From the NCBI RefSeq assembly GCF_030272615.1, contig NC_081406.1, forward strand, positions 190,057,391 through 190,121,390: a stretch of 64,000 nt of DNA, given 5' to 3'. Position 1 is the stretch's first letter. Every line of letters starts with the position of its first letter. The position numbers and the translations under genes are program-made. Under the pieces are notes generated by a model. That model was given only the letters and a program-made list of their open reading frames with translations, was not told where the DNA came from and searched no databases. Of this stretch, positions 22,431 to 34,170 are shown one piece after another. This DNA is from Cryptomeria japonica (Eukaryota > Streptophyta > Pinopsida > Cupressales > Cupressaceae).

Positions 22431-25369
22431 TGGAAATATGCTTCCCTAATGTCAATTTGTAGGGGAAAACAAGATAGTGTACAAATTTTCAACTTTTACA
22501 GAATACGACACAAGCATGAGCATAAACAATTAAACAACATAGAGACATAACACATAGAGTTAACATGGGAAAACCCTTTTGGCAGAAAAACCCACCACCA
22601 ACAAAAAATAACTTTATTAACAGTATGTCAAATACAATAAAGTTCAGTTTGCAGACTTCCTTCACTCTGTCAAACAAAACGTTCCAGATAAAACAAACTC
22701 GGGTCAATTACAGTCACAAAATGCTCAATGGCTATTACAGTTCGTCAATCTTACATTGGTTTGCATCTTGCTTCAAATACCAACCAGGTCGACTGTTACA
22801 CCTGTGTGAGTTAGTTGGGAAGTCTAATTGTTCCAATCGGTTTGAATTCATGGAGAACCATTTATCCCACATGCATCTGAAAGTTGGATCGGTGCATATA
22901 CAAGTACTCCAACAGTCTTGTCCTTAGTGTTTGCCTACTTGCCTTTTTGGACTTCGGTCCGGGCACCATCCACAGTTGGATGCTTCCCCATCGATTCATT
23001 AGAACCAACACTAAAATTTTAGCCTGATCTCCGATCACTAGTAGATGACCTCATCGGCCCATCGAAATAACCCAAAATATGTCATCCCAATCACCGATAC
23101 CAGTTAGTAGGTTTCATCGGGTCATCGGAAACATACCCAAACTGGCTACCACGATCCTCGATAACACCAAAGTCAACCAAAGTGGATCCATTGGGTAATT
23201 GGTATAGCATTCAGCAAAATTCTTCGATACCCGATGGCATCCCAATCATCGAGGGTGACTCCATCAAGTCATCGGCTCATGCCCAAAACTGCTAACACGA
23301 TAAGCTGATCAACCAGAAGGAGGTTCCATCGGAGATCGACATAGCTCCAAACATCCAATCCCAATACCTGAAGCACTTTCCAAGACAAAGGAGTAAACTC
23401 ATCAGACATCGGCATGACATCCAGAATGTCAACCCGATTTCCGACATGTGACCTGATCACTGAAGGTGATTTCATTAGGTTTCGGCATAAGGATTAACAT
23501 GAACTTTCGATCCCCCGATGCCTCCAAAGGTGGATCCATCAGACATCGGTATAACGATCCAGTTGCACCTCTGATACCCGATGACAAACCATCCACTTGA
23601 GACCAAAACCATCGGCCATCGACATAACAAGAAAACAACTTCTCTGATACCTGATATAGAGGAAGACATCGGCCTAAGTCACACCGATATGAGAATTATC
23701 AACAACCAAGAAGGTATCGCTCTGCTACTCCATTGATGTAGGATACTCTGATCAACCTGAACATGCCAAGTGAATTTGAGGCACTATTCCAACATTAAGT
23801 GCCACCTAGTTAAGGGATTTGAATCTAGGCCTTTTAAAGACTTTACCCTATTAAAGTTAGCCTGATTAAAGGACTTAAATCATTAATCAAGATGACACCC
23901 GATTAAGGGATTTAAACAACAAGACCTATTAGAATCCGTCCGATTAAGGGATTTTGAGTTGCAATGGTTAGAAAGCAACAATAAGTTGATCTGCTGGAAT
24001 AGCTACTGATAGCTTGATCAGATCACAATGAATCTCATACTTTGCCTACACCAGTTGTGTCTGCTCTTCACTACATGAGTTCTCTGTTCATACCCTCGGC
24101 TCTGCACTCTATCAGTCTAATTCGCACACACTTTGCTCTGCTAAATCACTTAGCACTTCCTCACTCTTCACTCTACATGTTGGATCGCCTCTCATAGGAT
24201 TTGTGCTTTGCAAATTATTTTGGTCAAAAATGTTTTACATGAACTCAAAACACTTTATACTCCCTTTGTTGTCACCTTCAGATGTTTCTTTAATCAATGC
24301 AATCACAAATCTTGGTAGATTTGAAATTCAAATCTTCCCACTCTTTCTCTACATGCCCTGCAATAATTCTGCTAACTATTCATCAAAATATACCATCGCA
24401 TCACCCAAAAATAGCAACTTCTAGGTCGAGTTCAGTCTTTTAAATGCAAACCAGAAAATCCACAAAAATCATGGCTTAACTACATGATGACTGAGGCTGA
24501 CTTCACTAACCTTTATTTTGGTGTTATCACAAACTAATCAATTCACATTTTTCCATCGCAACTTCGTTACCGATCTCACTCCTATATTTACGGTGACCAC
24601 CTATCTTCCTTTTGCTTCACTGGCCTACCGGTATACCACTATGTTCTTCACTACCGGTTCATCCTTTTCTACTGGTTTGTAGTACTTCCATCAAGCCTCT
24701 TTTCTTGTTTTCCAATGAGGTTTTGGTTTACATAGGACCTCAAACCTTCTTGCCTAAGCCACCTTCTATGACTACATCATCATCAAAATAGCCAACTTGA
24801 AGATTTGAACTTAACACTAATCTTCTTGAATGATAGATCGGTTGGCTTATTTTGTCTTCCCTTGAATCGATTGAACCTTGATCATCTATCTCTGATACTT
24901 CTTCCATGTTGTTTGCAAGCCATCACCTTTCCTACTAAGATACACCACTCCACTGGTTAGTGTTAGTCATCAATGACAAATCTCAGCTAATATACCGGTT
25001 CACTGGATTAACCTGTTTTGTCAATATTAGTAATGCCAACATGTTTTACCGGTTAGTTGTTCTTCATGATTGACTACTATGTACAACATAACTCACTCAT
25101 CTTGTTGAATCTGATGCTGGGGTGTGAAACATGGCTCACCTAAATCTTCATTGATCGCTCATACCGGTTTCTTGAATACAACTCTATTCTTGTTTACCGA
25201 TTGAAGTCCTATTTGTCGGTTCACTGATAAATTGTCTCCTCTACCAGTTATGGCTTACCGATTGGCCTAAAAGACTTAGATGACTATCAAAACATAGTTG
25301 TCATTAATGACAACATAAAACAAGTCATTAATCAACTGATTACATCAAAACATCATCGTCAAGCCAACA
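22430..25369 (-). mobile_element. Long copia LTR (LTR C)
   Basis: On the minus strand the LTR opens with TGTTGGCTTGACG at 25369, directly preceded by a polypurine tract, so this is the 3' LTR of a minus-strand element whose interior lies to the right. It is unusually long (about 2.9 kb). U3 (24,580-25,270) is dense in TACCGGTT and one-base variants. A minisatellite of ~70-bp units fills 23,050-23,700. The shared LTR module is near 22560-22595. The left end (near 22430) is uncertain because another truncated LTR abuts it. Confidence 0.6.
23050..23700. repeat. ~70-bp minisatellite inside LTR C
   Basis: Ten unit starts of the form 'tccatcagacatcggcat' fall at 23050, 23113, 23187, 23260, 23325, 23398, 23471, 23535, 23608 and 23658. 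Spacings are 63, 74, 73, 65, 73, 73, 64, 73 and 50. Each unit also carries 'gatacccgatg' or a variant before the next start. Two spacing classes (about 64 and 73) suggest a higher-order unit. Confidence 0.7.
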
Positions 25370-25383
25370 ATATCCCCCTTTGG
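25370..25383 (-). promoter_or_regulatory. Polypurine tract of LTR C element
   Basis: On the minus strand, CCAAAGGGGGATAT abuts TGTTGGC. This is the classic copia plus-strand primer site directly before the 3' LTR. Confidence 0.75.
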
Positions 25384-25548
25384 CATTGATGGCAACACTT
25401 ACAAAAAAATTTGTCTAAGTGTGCAATACAAAAATTGACTCAACTCATGACACATAGTCCCCCTTAGCAATTGCATGCTATTACAAAATTTACAAACATA
25501 TATACTACTACTTCCCATTACAATTCAAAATTTTGACTTCACTACGAC

Positions 25549-25570
25549 TCCCCCTTTGACAACAATGGCA
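25549..25570 (-). promoter_or_regulatory. Second polypurine-like tract, LTR C element
   Basis: On the minus strand, TTGTTGTCAAAGGGGGAGTC. The same sequence occurs 58-181 bases upstream of the true polypurine tract in copia-1, copia-1b and copia-2. Confidence 0.55.
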
Positions 25571-25884
25571 AAGGTAAGCAAATACATGAAAGATAAATGC
25601 AATATACATCAAAATTTGCATTATCATATATAGATATAAAAGTTCAAAATATTTTACAATGCCATCTTAGAAAATGCATCTCCAAAATGAGACTTTAACT
25701 GCTTCAAATCATTGTGCCAAGTTTTGAAAAGAGTGTCAGTTATCTCAACATGTATTCTTATCTAGCAAGCCAGCTCCTCCATGGCATCAATTGTACTCAT
25801 CTCAAGTGTAGCTAGAATAGCTTTAGCTTCCTTGTAGCCTCTCTACAAGATTTCAACCTTAGGAATGAAAAGTGTTTGTAGCTC
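25571..25884 (-). other. Untranslated stretch between ORF and polypurine tract
   Basis: No reading frame of note. It lies between the acidic coiled-coil ORF and the 3' end signals of the LTR C element. Confidence 0.4.
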
Positions 25885-27030
25885 CTATAGTGACTTAATC
25901 CTTTTGACCTGTTCATTCTCATAAGCTTTTAGCTTATGTTGAAGTTCAACAACCAATTTAGCATAAGTTATAGCAGAATTATTTAGGTGGCAAAATGATT
26001 CACTTAGAACTTCGATTTCCTTTTCAGCTTCATGTTTCCTTTTTATTAGATCATCACAAAATAATGAAAAACTTGCAATAGTGGATAGCATTTTACCTCT
26101 GGTTTCAATTGCATCTTTAATATGATCTTTATTAACCATCAGAGCAACTTTGTCTTTATCAATATCAGTCATCAATTGATCTACCCTTTTCTTCTTAAAT
26201 TCCTTTTCCACATTCAAATAGGTTGCATCTTCAAAATGTTTCATTGGTTCTCTAGCATCAACAACCAGTTGACCTAACTTATCAATCGGTGTAGACAGTC
26301 TATTTGTGTCTGTCTCTGGTAACAGACTAGACAAAATTTGAATTGCACATTGTATTGATTGAGCTTCCTTTGTTGTTCCTTCATTCTTTTCTTCTTAGCT
26401 CTAGCTTGCATAGCAGATGCAATCTCCATTACTTCTATAGAACTCAATACATCCATATTGATGGGTCCTTGTATACTTAATTCATCATCGTCCTCATCAT
26501 CAGCAATTTTCTTCTTAGAGGTAAGTGATAGAGATATCACTTTAGGTTGTGGTTTCAATTCTTCCTCTTCTTTCTTCTCTTCTATCCCCTCCTCTTCCAT
26601 TACCAGGGGTGTTTGTGTATCAACTCTTTGACTGATTACCGATGGCTCTTGCTTAGTCTTCTTTTCTTCTCCTCTTTGGTTCATGTTCCTATTGTTCAGT
26701 CACGTGAGCACCTTCATCCTGTATATCTTCAGTTTGTTCCTTCTTTTCCTTCTTAGTACCGAATACTTGAACTTTTATATCATCATCTGTAATTATAACT
26801 GTTTTAGTTTTTACATTAACCAGTTTGTCATCTTCCAGTTGATTAGTAAAAATAATCTCATCCAGTGAAAAATCATCAATATCTACATCATGTGGGAGAT
26901 CTTCTTCCTTAAACTTCTCTGGTTGCTCTTCCTCCTCATCAGGTACCAAACCCAGTAACTTCTTCAATATCTGATCAGTTTCCATATGAACTAATTGGGT
27001 CTCACCAATTAACAATCTTGTGAATGATAT
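25885..27030 (-). pseudogene. Acidic coiled-coil ORF upstream of the polypurine tract (function unknown)
   Basis: Three minus-strand frames (27015-26689, 26684-26274, 26334-25885) make one broken protein of about 370 residues. The first part is very acidic ('LVPDEEEEQPEKFKEEDLPH'). The middle alternates Glu- and Lys-rich segments ('GIEEKKEEEELKPQPK'). The last 150 residues look like coiled coil ('VVELQHKLKAYENEQVKRIK'). Frames change near 26690 and 26350, and the N-terminus is cut by AT-rich DNA at about 27030. Its place just before the 3' untranslated region and LTR is where Sirevirus-like copia elements may carry an extra ORF after pol. A gag C-terminus brought here by deletion of pol is the alternative. 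No pol remains. Confidence 0.5.
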
Positions 27031-30000
27031 GATTAAATTTTAATACTATTATTAAATAATTTTATGCACTATGATTATAACATTATTACATTATAATTAA
27101 TAGTTTTTATAAACTAATATTTTATTTTTATTTTTTTATCTTATAATAATACTAATGAAACATTAATGATATATATTTATATGAAACACCTACATTGATG
27201 CTCAAATAACTTCATTCTTAAAAACAATAAGAACTAACTCATCATAAATAATTTTTAAAAAGTAACAAAGATATTATTCATAAATAAAATGAAAAAAAAA
27301 ATAAAAATTTAAATTGTATACCATATTTTTAAATATTAAATTACATTGCTTATCATAAAAAATTAATAAAATAAATATTTTTAAAAATTGATATTAAAAG
27401 TAAAAATATTAATTCTTGTGACAATTTTTAAAGTTAAAATAAAATAACCTTTAAATTTATTAAATATTTGTGTATGTTATTTATCTAAACTAACACTACT
27501 ATTATAAATCTAAACCTTAAAGTTAATAAATTCTAAAAACTAATAAAACTAAAAAACAAAGAAATATAAAAAAGATAAAACCTATTTAAACACCAAACCT
27601 ATATGACAATTTAGATGATTGTGAACATTGTGGGGTCTAACCCCAATGAATTATTGAAATGTTTATAATCTTAGGTTTGATGTGTAATAGGGTGGAGAGT
27701 TATCCCTTCATGAACTAAGCTCAAATGAGTGACCTAGTGACCTATTGTTCACTTACGCTCTTGCACATGATATCCTAGAGCACATATGATATGATTGTGG
27801 TTCCATAGGTAGATATTATTCAACTCTACTATTGTATTTGTCACCGAATCTAACCAATTTATTACATTTCTATAAGGTCAAAAGTTCCTCTCAGATGACC
27901 TGTTGAGGAATTAATCTTGATGCATAGACGAGCATGGCTCTTGGCCTCTAAAATTAAAATATTTTATGATGTTGAACATAGGAGGCTACAGCGAATTAGA
28001 GTAGGGTTACCTTGTGATAACCTGCCAAGAAATAATTCATTATAGCATAAAGGCCCATGTCTATTGTCCTCTAAAGTAATACATGTTTAGAAGGTTTGAT
28101 ATCAAAAGGTGTTGTGGTTTTGGAGGAAATAGATGATTCAACTATCATTCAACCTAATTTTTATCCTCCTTTATCACATTCAACCATTTCCAGCTCTGTA
28201 ATTAGTTGGGAAGGGTCTCGACCCCGGTCATATATTAGCACCTGAATTGATTCAACTTCAAGATAAACCTTAAAGGGTTCCTCTGCTATAGTTACTCCTC
28301 ATGCACTTCTCAGAACTAGAAGTCATTCCAATAGAAACATTTGAATGGTTGTACAATGCAACTCTGTTCACTCAAAAATTTCATATCATTCTTGCACATT
28401 GATCAATAATGATACTTTCCTATCAACAAGGAAAAGCGGATGAAAATATTTATAGTCTTAGAAACCAATGTGAGACATTACATTATGGTGGGAACTTTCT
28501 CACATGTAATAGCATATTGACTAATTAAACATACATTATTTTCGATTTCATCTAGCCCAATCTTACTTATGTTAAGAATCTAGTTTAATTAAGATGTCTT
28601 TAATAGATTAAATAAAAAGTTAAATAACTTGAATTTTTATATTGGTAAATGCATTTATTTGTATTTTATTCTCACCAAGTAAACTCTTTTTATGTTAGAT
28701 TAGTAATGAAACTTAAGGATAAATAATTAAAAATAACTGGACCACATAAAACTAAACTAATCATTCTCTATCCCCAACTTTTCGCATTTCTATATAGTTA
28801 AAGTCCAACTATTTATCACTTAGTTAAAATTTCTTACCATACCTTGCTTACTTTATCAAATATAGTTTAGCAATTATGATTATGTTTATTTTAAAATTCT
28901 TGGCAATTAATACTCATTGGAACTATTATTTGTTCTTGCAAATTCTCAATACGGATCACTATTGACAACGAGAGTACACATTATTGGCATCCATAATTGT
29001 ATCCTTTTATGAGTGTTTAAAATATTTAATTTATGTTGATGGTTTAATTTACTTTGACATACATGATCATATTAGTTCATATGTAAGTTAAAGTGTGGAC
29101 AAAATATAATGATGAAAACTACACATCCATGTGATTCTACTTCATGTTTTGGGCCCACGATAACTATGTATTATTTATGCATTGACTAGCATGTAATTTG
29201 GCACAGTGTTGAATGAAAATTACCAAATCACACTATTGTGGCTTTATTTTATATCCATTCATCCCAAGAGTCTAAACTTGCTAGCTAAATCCACCATTAT
29301 CCAGCTTGGTTTAGGCTTGTGAGTGAGAAATTAATTTAAATCACTTCCACACATACACATCTAATAATTGGAACTTTAAATTAACATTTCTTAAATTGGG
29401 AACTTGTTCCCCTTTCTCATTATCCATTATGAGCCTACTAAAGTATATATTATTACAAATTGTATGGTAGGGTGGTGTATGTAAGGACTACCCTAATTTA
29501 TTTGGATCATCTAAGGATCTCTTCAAGATCACATCTAAAAATTAAATACAAAAGGATAAAAATTGTTCATCATTTGTTTATATCATCCTAAGTATACCAC
29601 TTGATTACATATTGTCTTTAATATATGTTCATCATTGTTTCTTTAGCGAACCTAAGGGCTTGACCACAACAAAGCAAATTCATGTCCAATAATTTCACAA
29701 GCAATGTCTCTTGACACTATTTTCCAAGACATAACTATATCAAATCAAGGAAAACCTCTTTTAGTCATCAAAATTTTATTAGATCATTTTCACCAATAAA
29801 ATTTAGATTTTCATATTGAATTCAATTCCATGCACACAAAATTCACTTATGCATACCAAATATTATATTTACATACACAATATTAAACCTTGCAATCTAT
29901 AGAAAAATTATTATCTAAAAATGATCAACTAACAAATTCAAATTTTCTAATACAATAACAAATTTATATGTAACATCTACAATACATTTTACTTCATTAA

Positions 30001-30083
30001 AATAAAATTTAAATATTTTTTATTTCATTATTTAATTAATAAATTAATTGTATCAATAATTATCAATCCTAGTTCTATCTAGA
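27031..30083. other. Gene-free AT-rich stretch (3 kb)
   Basis: 27,030-27,600 is extremely AT-rich, and the rest is ordinary AT-rich sequence. I found no coding likeness, repeats or LTR signatures on either strand. Confidence 0.55.
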
Positions 30084-32327
30084 ATGGTGAACAAAGGTGA
30101 AGAAGATCAAAAAAGAGCACACAAACTTGAAGGAAAAGATTGGGTGGATGTTGAAAATGGTGAGTGACCAAGGGAGGAAATTGCTCTAGGATGGAGATCA
30201 AATGAGAAAGGACATATCATGTAGTGGGTTTATGAAGTAGACAATGGATGGACAAATGCTTACCGAAGCATGGATTTGTTGAACCATGAAGGGAAGGAAA
30301 CCAATGTCGATGGAGAAATTATAATCAACACAGGTGGGATCGACAAAAATGGCAACCCCAGCAACAACAGTATGAGTGGAAACCTCAAAGAAGAGAACCT
30401 AATATGGACTAACAATAGGGATATCAAGAATCAAGAAGCAATATCTAGATTGCAAGCATATTAAACAAGAGTGATTTCAAGAAAGGACGATATGGGTAGT
30501 TTTGGCAAAAGACATTCTAAGGGTAGACAATTTTGGCAATTGGAGAAGCAAGATCTACCCTTATAGGGAACCAAGGATTGAGGAATGCACAAGTAAGCCA
30601 TGGAAAGGTAAAGGAAAATCGATGAACGAAGATGGGATTCCTCATAATAATATGGATTTGAAATATTAGTAGGACAATAGTCAATCTAGATAGGATTCCA
30701 AGTTTGGGAAGAAGTGTTCAAACCTAGATAGATGGGGAAATCCTTCTTCGAAAACCCCTGCATTTGATGTAATCCCTCTAAATGGGAGTAGAATACCTGA
30801 CAAATTGAGAAGAAATGTGAATTCACAAGGATCAAATAAATAAAAACCCTCCCAATATCAAATGCAACAATGGAATGGGCAGTTTAGGTATAAAGACCAC
30901 CTCAAGAAGAGATAAGAGAAAGAATACAAACCAAATAAAGAGATAATGACAATGGTCTTTAGGAAGCTAAACTTAAATGTGATCACAAAAAAATACAAGG
31001 AAAGAACTCTTATCACAAAATGAAGCAGAGGGTTAGATCGAGCTGAAGAAATTATCAACTAGTGGTTAAATCACTTTGAAAATTGGGTGAGTGTTATGCC
31101 CATATCTAATGAATTCTATTTTGTCGAATATAGAGATAATGAATTAAAAAAATAAATCACGGGCGTGGGGGATTCCCTCTTTTTTTGAAAATCAATAATT
31201 CCTTAAAATGAAGTGGACCCCTTACTTTAATTTAGAGGAATGCAAATTCAAAATAAATCCAGTGTGGATCTTACTGGAAAGCCTACCTATCAAATATTAG
31301 TCTCTAGAGGCCTTAGTTGAAATAGGGGCTACCCTAGTCCAAATTTCTTGGATGTGGAGGAAAACTTCTTAAATGGCAAAGGGCATTTAAAACCCTACAA
31401 ACTTATGGAAGTCCCAGAGAATGGAGGAAATTTTAATGATATGGAATTATTTACAAAGAATAGAAAATGGATTCAGAGGGTTGAATTGGATAAGAAACAA
31501 GGAGGGGGTAGATGTGTGTTACACAAACACATGGCACCAAGTTTCTCTAAGAGTCATGAGGTGGAAAATAAATTAGATATCCTTGATCTTTACCCTTTGA
31601 GTCACAATTTTTTTTTTTAAATTAGAAATGGAGAGGGAAAATGGAAAGGGGATATAGAAAAATTTTGATCTTCTAATACATAAGTTGGATCCTTTATCAT
31701 CTCAAACCATAGGGCTCCAGGAGAGCCTTGAAAAACATACCCTAGCCAATCAGGATCTTGGTTGTGGGGAGAGACATAGGATCATAGAGGACAAAGAGGC
31801 TTCACAAAGAAGGGATGTTAGTTGGAAAATGTGTTATGAATTAATGCAAAAACAATAAATAGAGATTAACACAACCCACATACAATAGAAAGAACCACTT
31901 TTGTTGTTAGAGGACACCCTAACACTCCAAATAGATTTAAATCATCAGATCAAAGAGTTACCCTTAAACTATAAATTAGTGGCTATAGCTGAGGATCAAA
32001 TACTTAATAAAGCCACAAGAATAGAAGGACCAATGTATGAGGATTGAAATAAAGTAGAGGAAGGAGAAATAAGAGAAGAATATCCTAATCAAGAGGAGGG
32101 GGTCGGTCAAAAATGGGGTGCTCAAAGGAACTGGTGGAAGATCAATAAAGGTATGACAAGGCCATGAAATGTGTGGAATTGATTTGTGAGTTCAGGGGGA
32201 TCACTGAAGAGAAAACACAAATTGCTAAATCCCAACAACAAGGGATGGAAGAAATGGACCTAGAAAAGAAACAATTTCTCTATAGCTTAGTGGAGGAAGA
32301 TGATATAGAAGACCTTAAATAGAATAT
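30084..32327 (+). pseudogene. LINE2 ORF1, heavily decayed
   Basis: The clearest part is near 31,190-31,370, where the frame reads 'KMKWTPYFNLEECKFKINPV' then 'WILLESLP' and 'LEALVEIGATLVQ', matching the plant L1 ORF1 DUF4283 pattern (Trp-x-Pro-x-Phe, then Pro-Val-Trp). An earlier segment (30270-30464) is open for 64 codons. Many stops and frame changes are present. The ORF continues past the copia-3 insertion into 38332-38560, where a basic ORF1 C-terminus leads to ORF2. The start at 30084 is a guess (first ATG of a short in-frame run). Confidence 0.5.
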
Positions 32328-33208
32328 TGTTGGGAAAAATGGTGTCTCAACCTCGCATTTATATGACGTTACTATTTATAGTAAGTTTTTGTTTGAGCAC
32401 AAAACTGTGCAAAATTATTCCCAAAGCTTAAGGATTCTGGTAAAGTTACATCGCGAGATCACAACTAGTTTTGAAGATATTAAAGTTTTCATTTTGGAGG
32501 GGTGCAATGAAAGGTTTAAATTTGATTTTGAGGATTTAGAGGCCCTGAAAAAGTGGGTGTAAATGGCATATAATTTACAAGGGAATAGAGTACTTCAGGA
32601 GCTTTTCGATGCTTTAAACAGTTTGTCAATAGGACACACGTTTCTCAAGTTATGGCCTTTGGAAGTTTGTACTCCTGAAATAGGAAATATAAAATCTATC
32701 AAACACATAAATGAGCTGTAAAAGGAAGGGACACATGTTGATGTGTGTTTTAACACGTCATAGGGCATCTAGAAGGGAGATAAGGTCGGCCCTACTTTAT
32801 GGGGTTATTTTAGCCCATGGTTTTGTAATACCGTTTAACGGTTTCTTGTATTGTATCTGCTATATATGAGGTGCGTGAGATAGAGGTTGTGTGTAAGAGT
32901 CTTATGATGATTAAGTTACCTCCGAGTCTCTGATTAGTGGTACTCCTATGAAGAGCTTACTATGCAAGTATATTATAATATGTTATTGATTGTTTAATAA
33001 TATATTGACTTGCTTTTGGAGTGTGGGGTTTTTCTCCCGAAAGGGTTTTCCCCACGTAAATCATTGTGCTGTTATGTTGTGGTATGCATGATATTTTGAT
33101 TATTTATGTTAATTTTTTGTAATTGTTGTAACGATCTGTAAAAAAAAATTCATTATCCTCATCTCAAGGTTAGTGTAGGAATTTGTTCTGCTACTTTACT
33201 TCCTTACA
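32328..33208 (+). repeat. copia-3 5' LTR
   Basis: Begins TGTTGGGAAAAATGG and ends CTTCCTTACA. It is clearly the same sequence as 37429-38331. It carries the shared LTR module at 33025-33060 (ggtttttctcccgaaaggg, ttttccccacgtaaa). The TATA position reads TGTAAAAG (32717-32724), where the 3' LTR has TATAAAAG. Confidence 0.88.
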
Positions 33209-33210
33209 AG

Positions 33211-33223
33211 TGGTATCAGAGCC
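33211..33223 (+). promoter_or_regulatory. copia-3 primer binding site
   Basis: TGGTATCAGAGCC, two bases after the LTR end, matches the usual plant complement of the initiator methionine tRNA 3' end. Confidence 0.9.
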
Positions 33224-33333
33224 TGATCACCTTTGGTTTCATTTGTGGGTTGTTGGGATTTTTGAACTAATCTAGATTTGAGTGGGAAGCTTGTGCAAAA
33301 GACCCTTTTTGATCTTGTTGCAGGAATTTTCAG

Positions 33334-34170
33334 ATGGCAAGTTCGTCAAGGAGAATAGAGGTTGATAAATTTAATGGTAGTAATTTTGAGATGTGGAAGT
33401 TGAAGATGGAAGATATGCTAATAGATCAGGATTTGTGGGATGTTGTTGATGTGAATGTCTTAAGACCTGCAGATCCTATTGTCATTACTCAATATGATGT
33501 TATGGACCGAAAAGCTAAGGTTCTAATCAGATTGTTCTTGGCAGAATTTGTTCTGATCAATATCCATGAAGAGAACACTACAAAAATAGTTATGGACTAA
33601 GCTTGGTGAGATGTATCAAGCTAAATCTTTATTAAATTAGATTTTCTTGAGGAAGAAATTATATTCCTTAAATTTGGAAGAGGGTGGATGAATTACAGAC
33701 CACCTAGAAGCATTTAATATGTTGGTTGCTCAATTAGTATTTGTTGGTGTTAAGATGGATGAAGAGGAGAAAATGCTAGATTTTTCTTTGTTCTTTGTTT
33801 GATTCATGGGATTCTCTTGTTATGGCTATCAGTAGTAATTTTGTTGTTTTGAAGTTTGAAGATGTGTTGGGTGCCCTACTTGGTGAAGAGATGCAAAGGA
33901 TGGTATCCATTAGTTTGAAGGAAGCCCTAACTATCCAAGGAAGACCTAAGGAAAAAGGCAAGAATGAGAAGCGCAAATAAGTCCAAATCCAAAGGGAGAT
34001 CCAAATCTCCTGTAAATTCCAAATTCATATGCTGAAATTGTGGTAAACCAAGTCACATCCATAAGGACTGCAAAGAAGAAAAAAAGAAGAAAAATAAGAA
34101 GCTAGATTCTAATTTTGAGTCCGAGAAGGAAGATGGTGATGCATTTATTGCTAATTTTGCTACTCGTGTA
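33334..34170 (+). pseudogene. copia-3 gag
   Basis: Starts at ATG 33334 ('MASSSRRIEVDKFNGSNF', 'MWKLKMEDMLIDQDLWD'), 125 bases after the LTR. The capsid part changes frame near 33590, 33770 and 33980. Segments such as 'ITDHLEAFNMLVAQL' and 'FEDVLGALLGEEMQRM' (33795-33980) show the usual copia gag order. The zinc knuckle near 34027-34070 keeps Cys, Cys, His and Cys (ICxNCGKPSHIHKDC), but the residue between the first two cysteines is a TGA stop, probably once Trp. Gag forms the particle and packages RNA; this copy cannot be translated through. Confidence 0.8.

Noticed and set aside
27631-27645. TGGGGT-CTA-ACCCCA mini-hairpin
   Set aside because: Too short, with no context. It is expected by chance in 64 kb.
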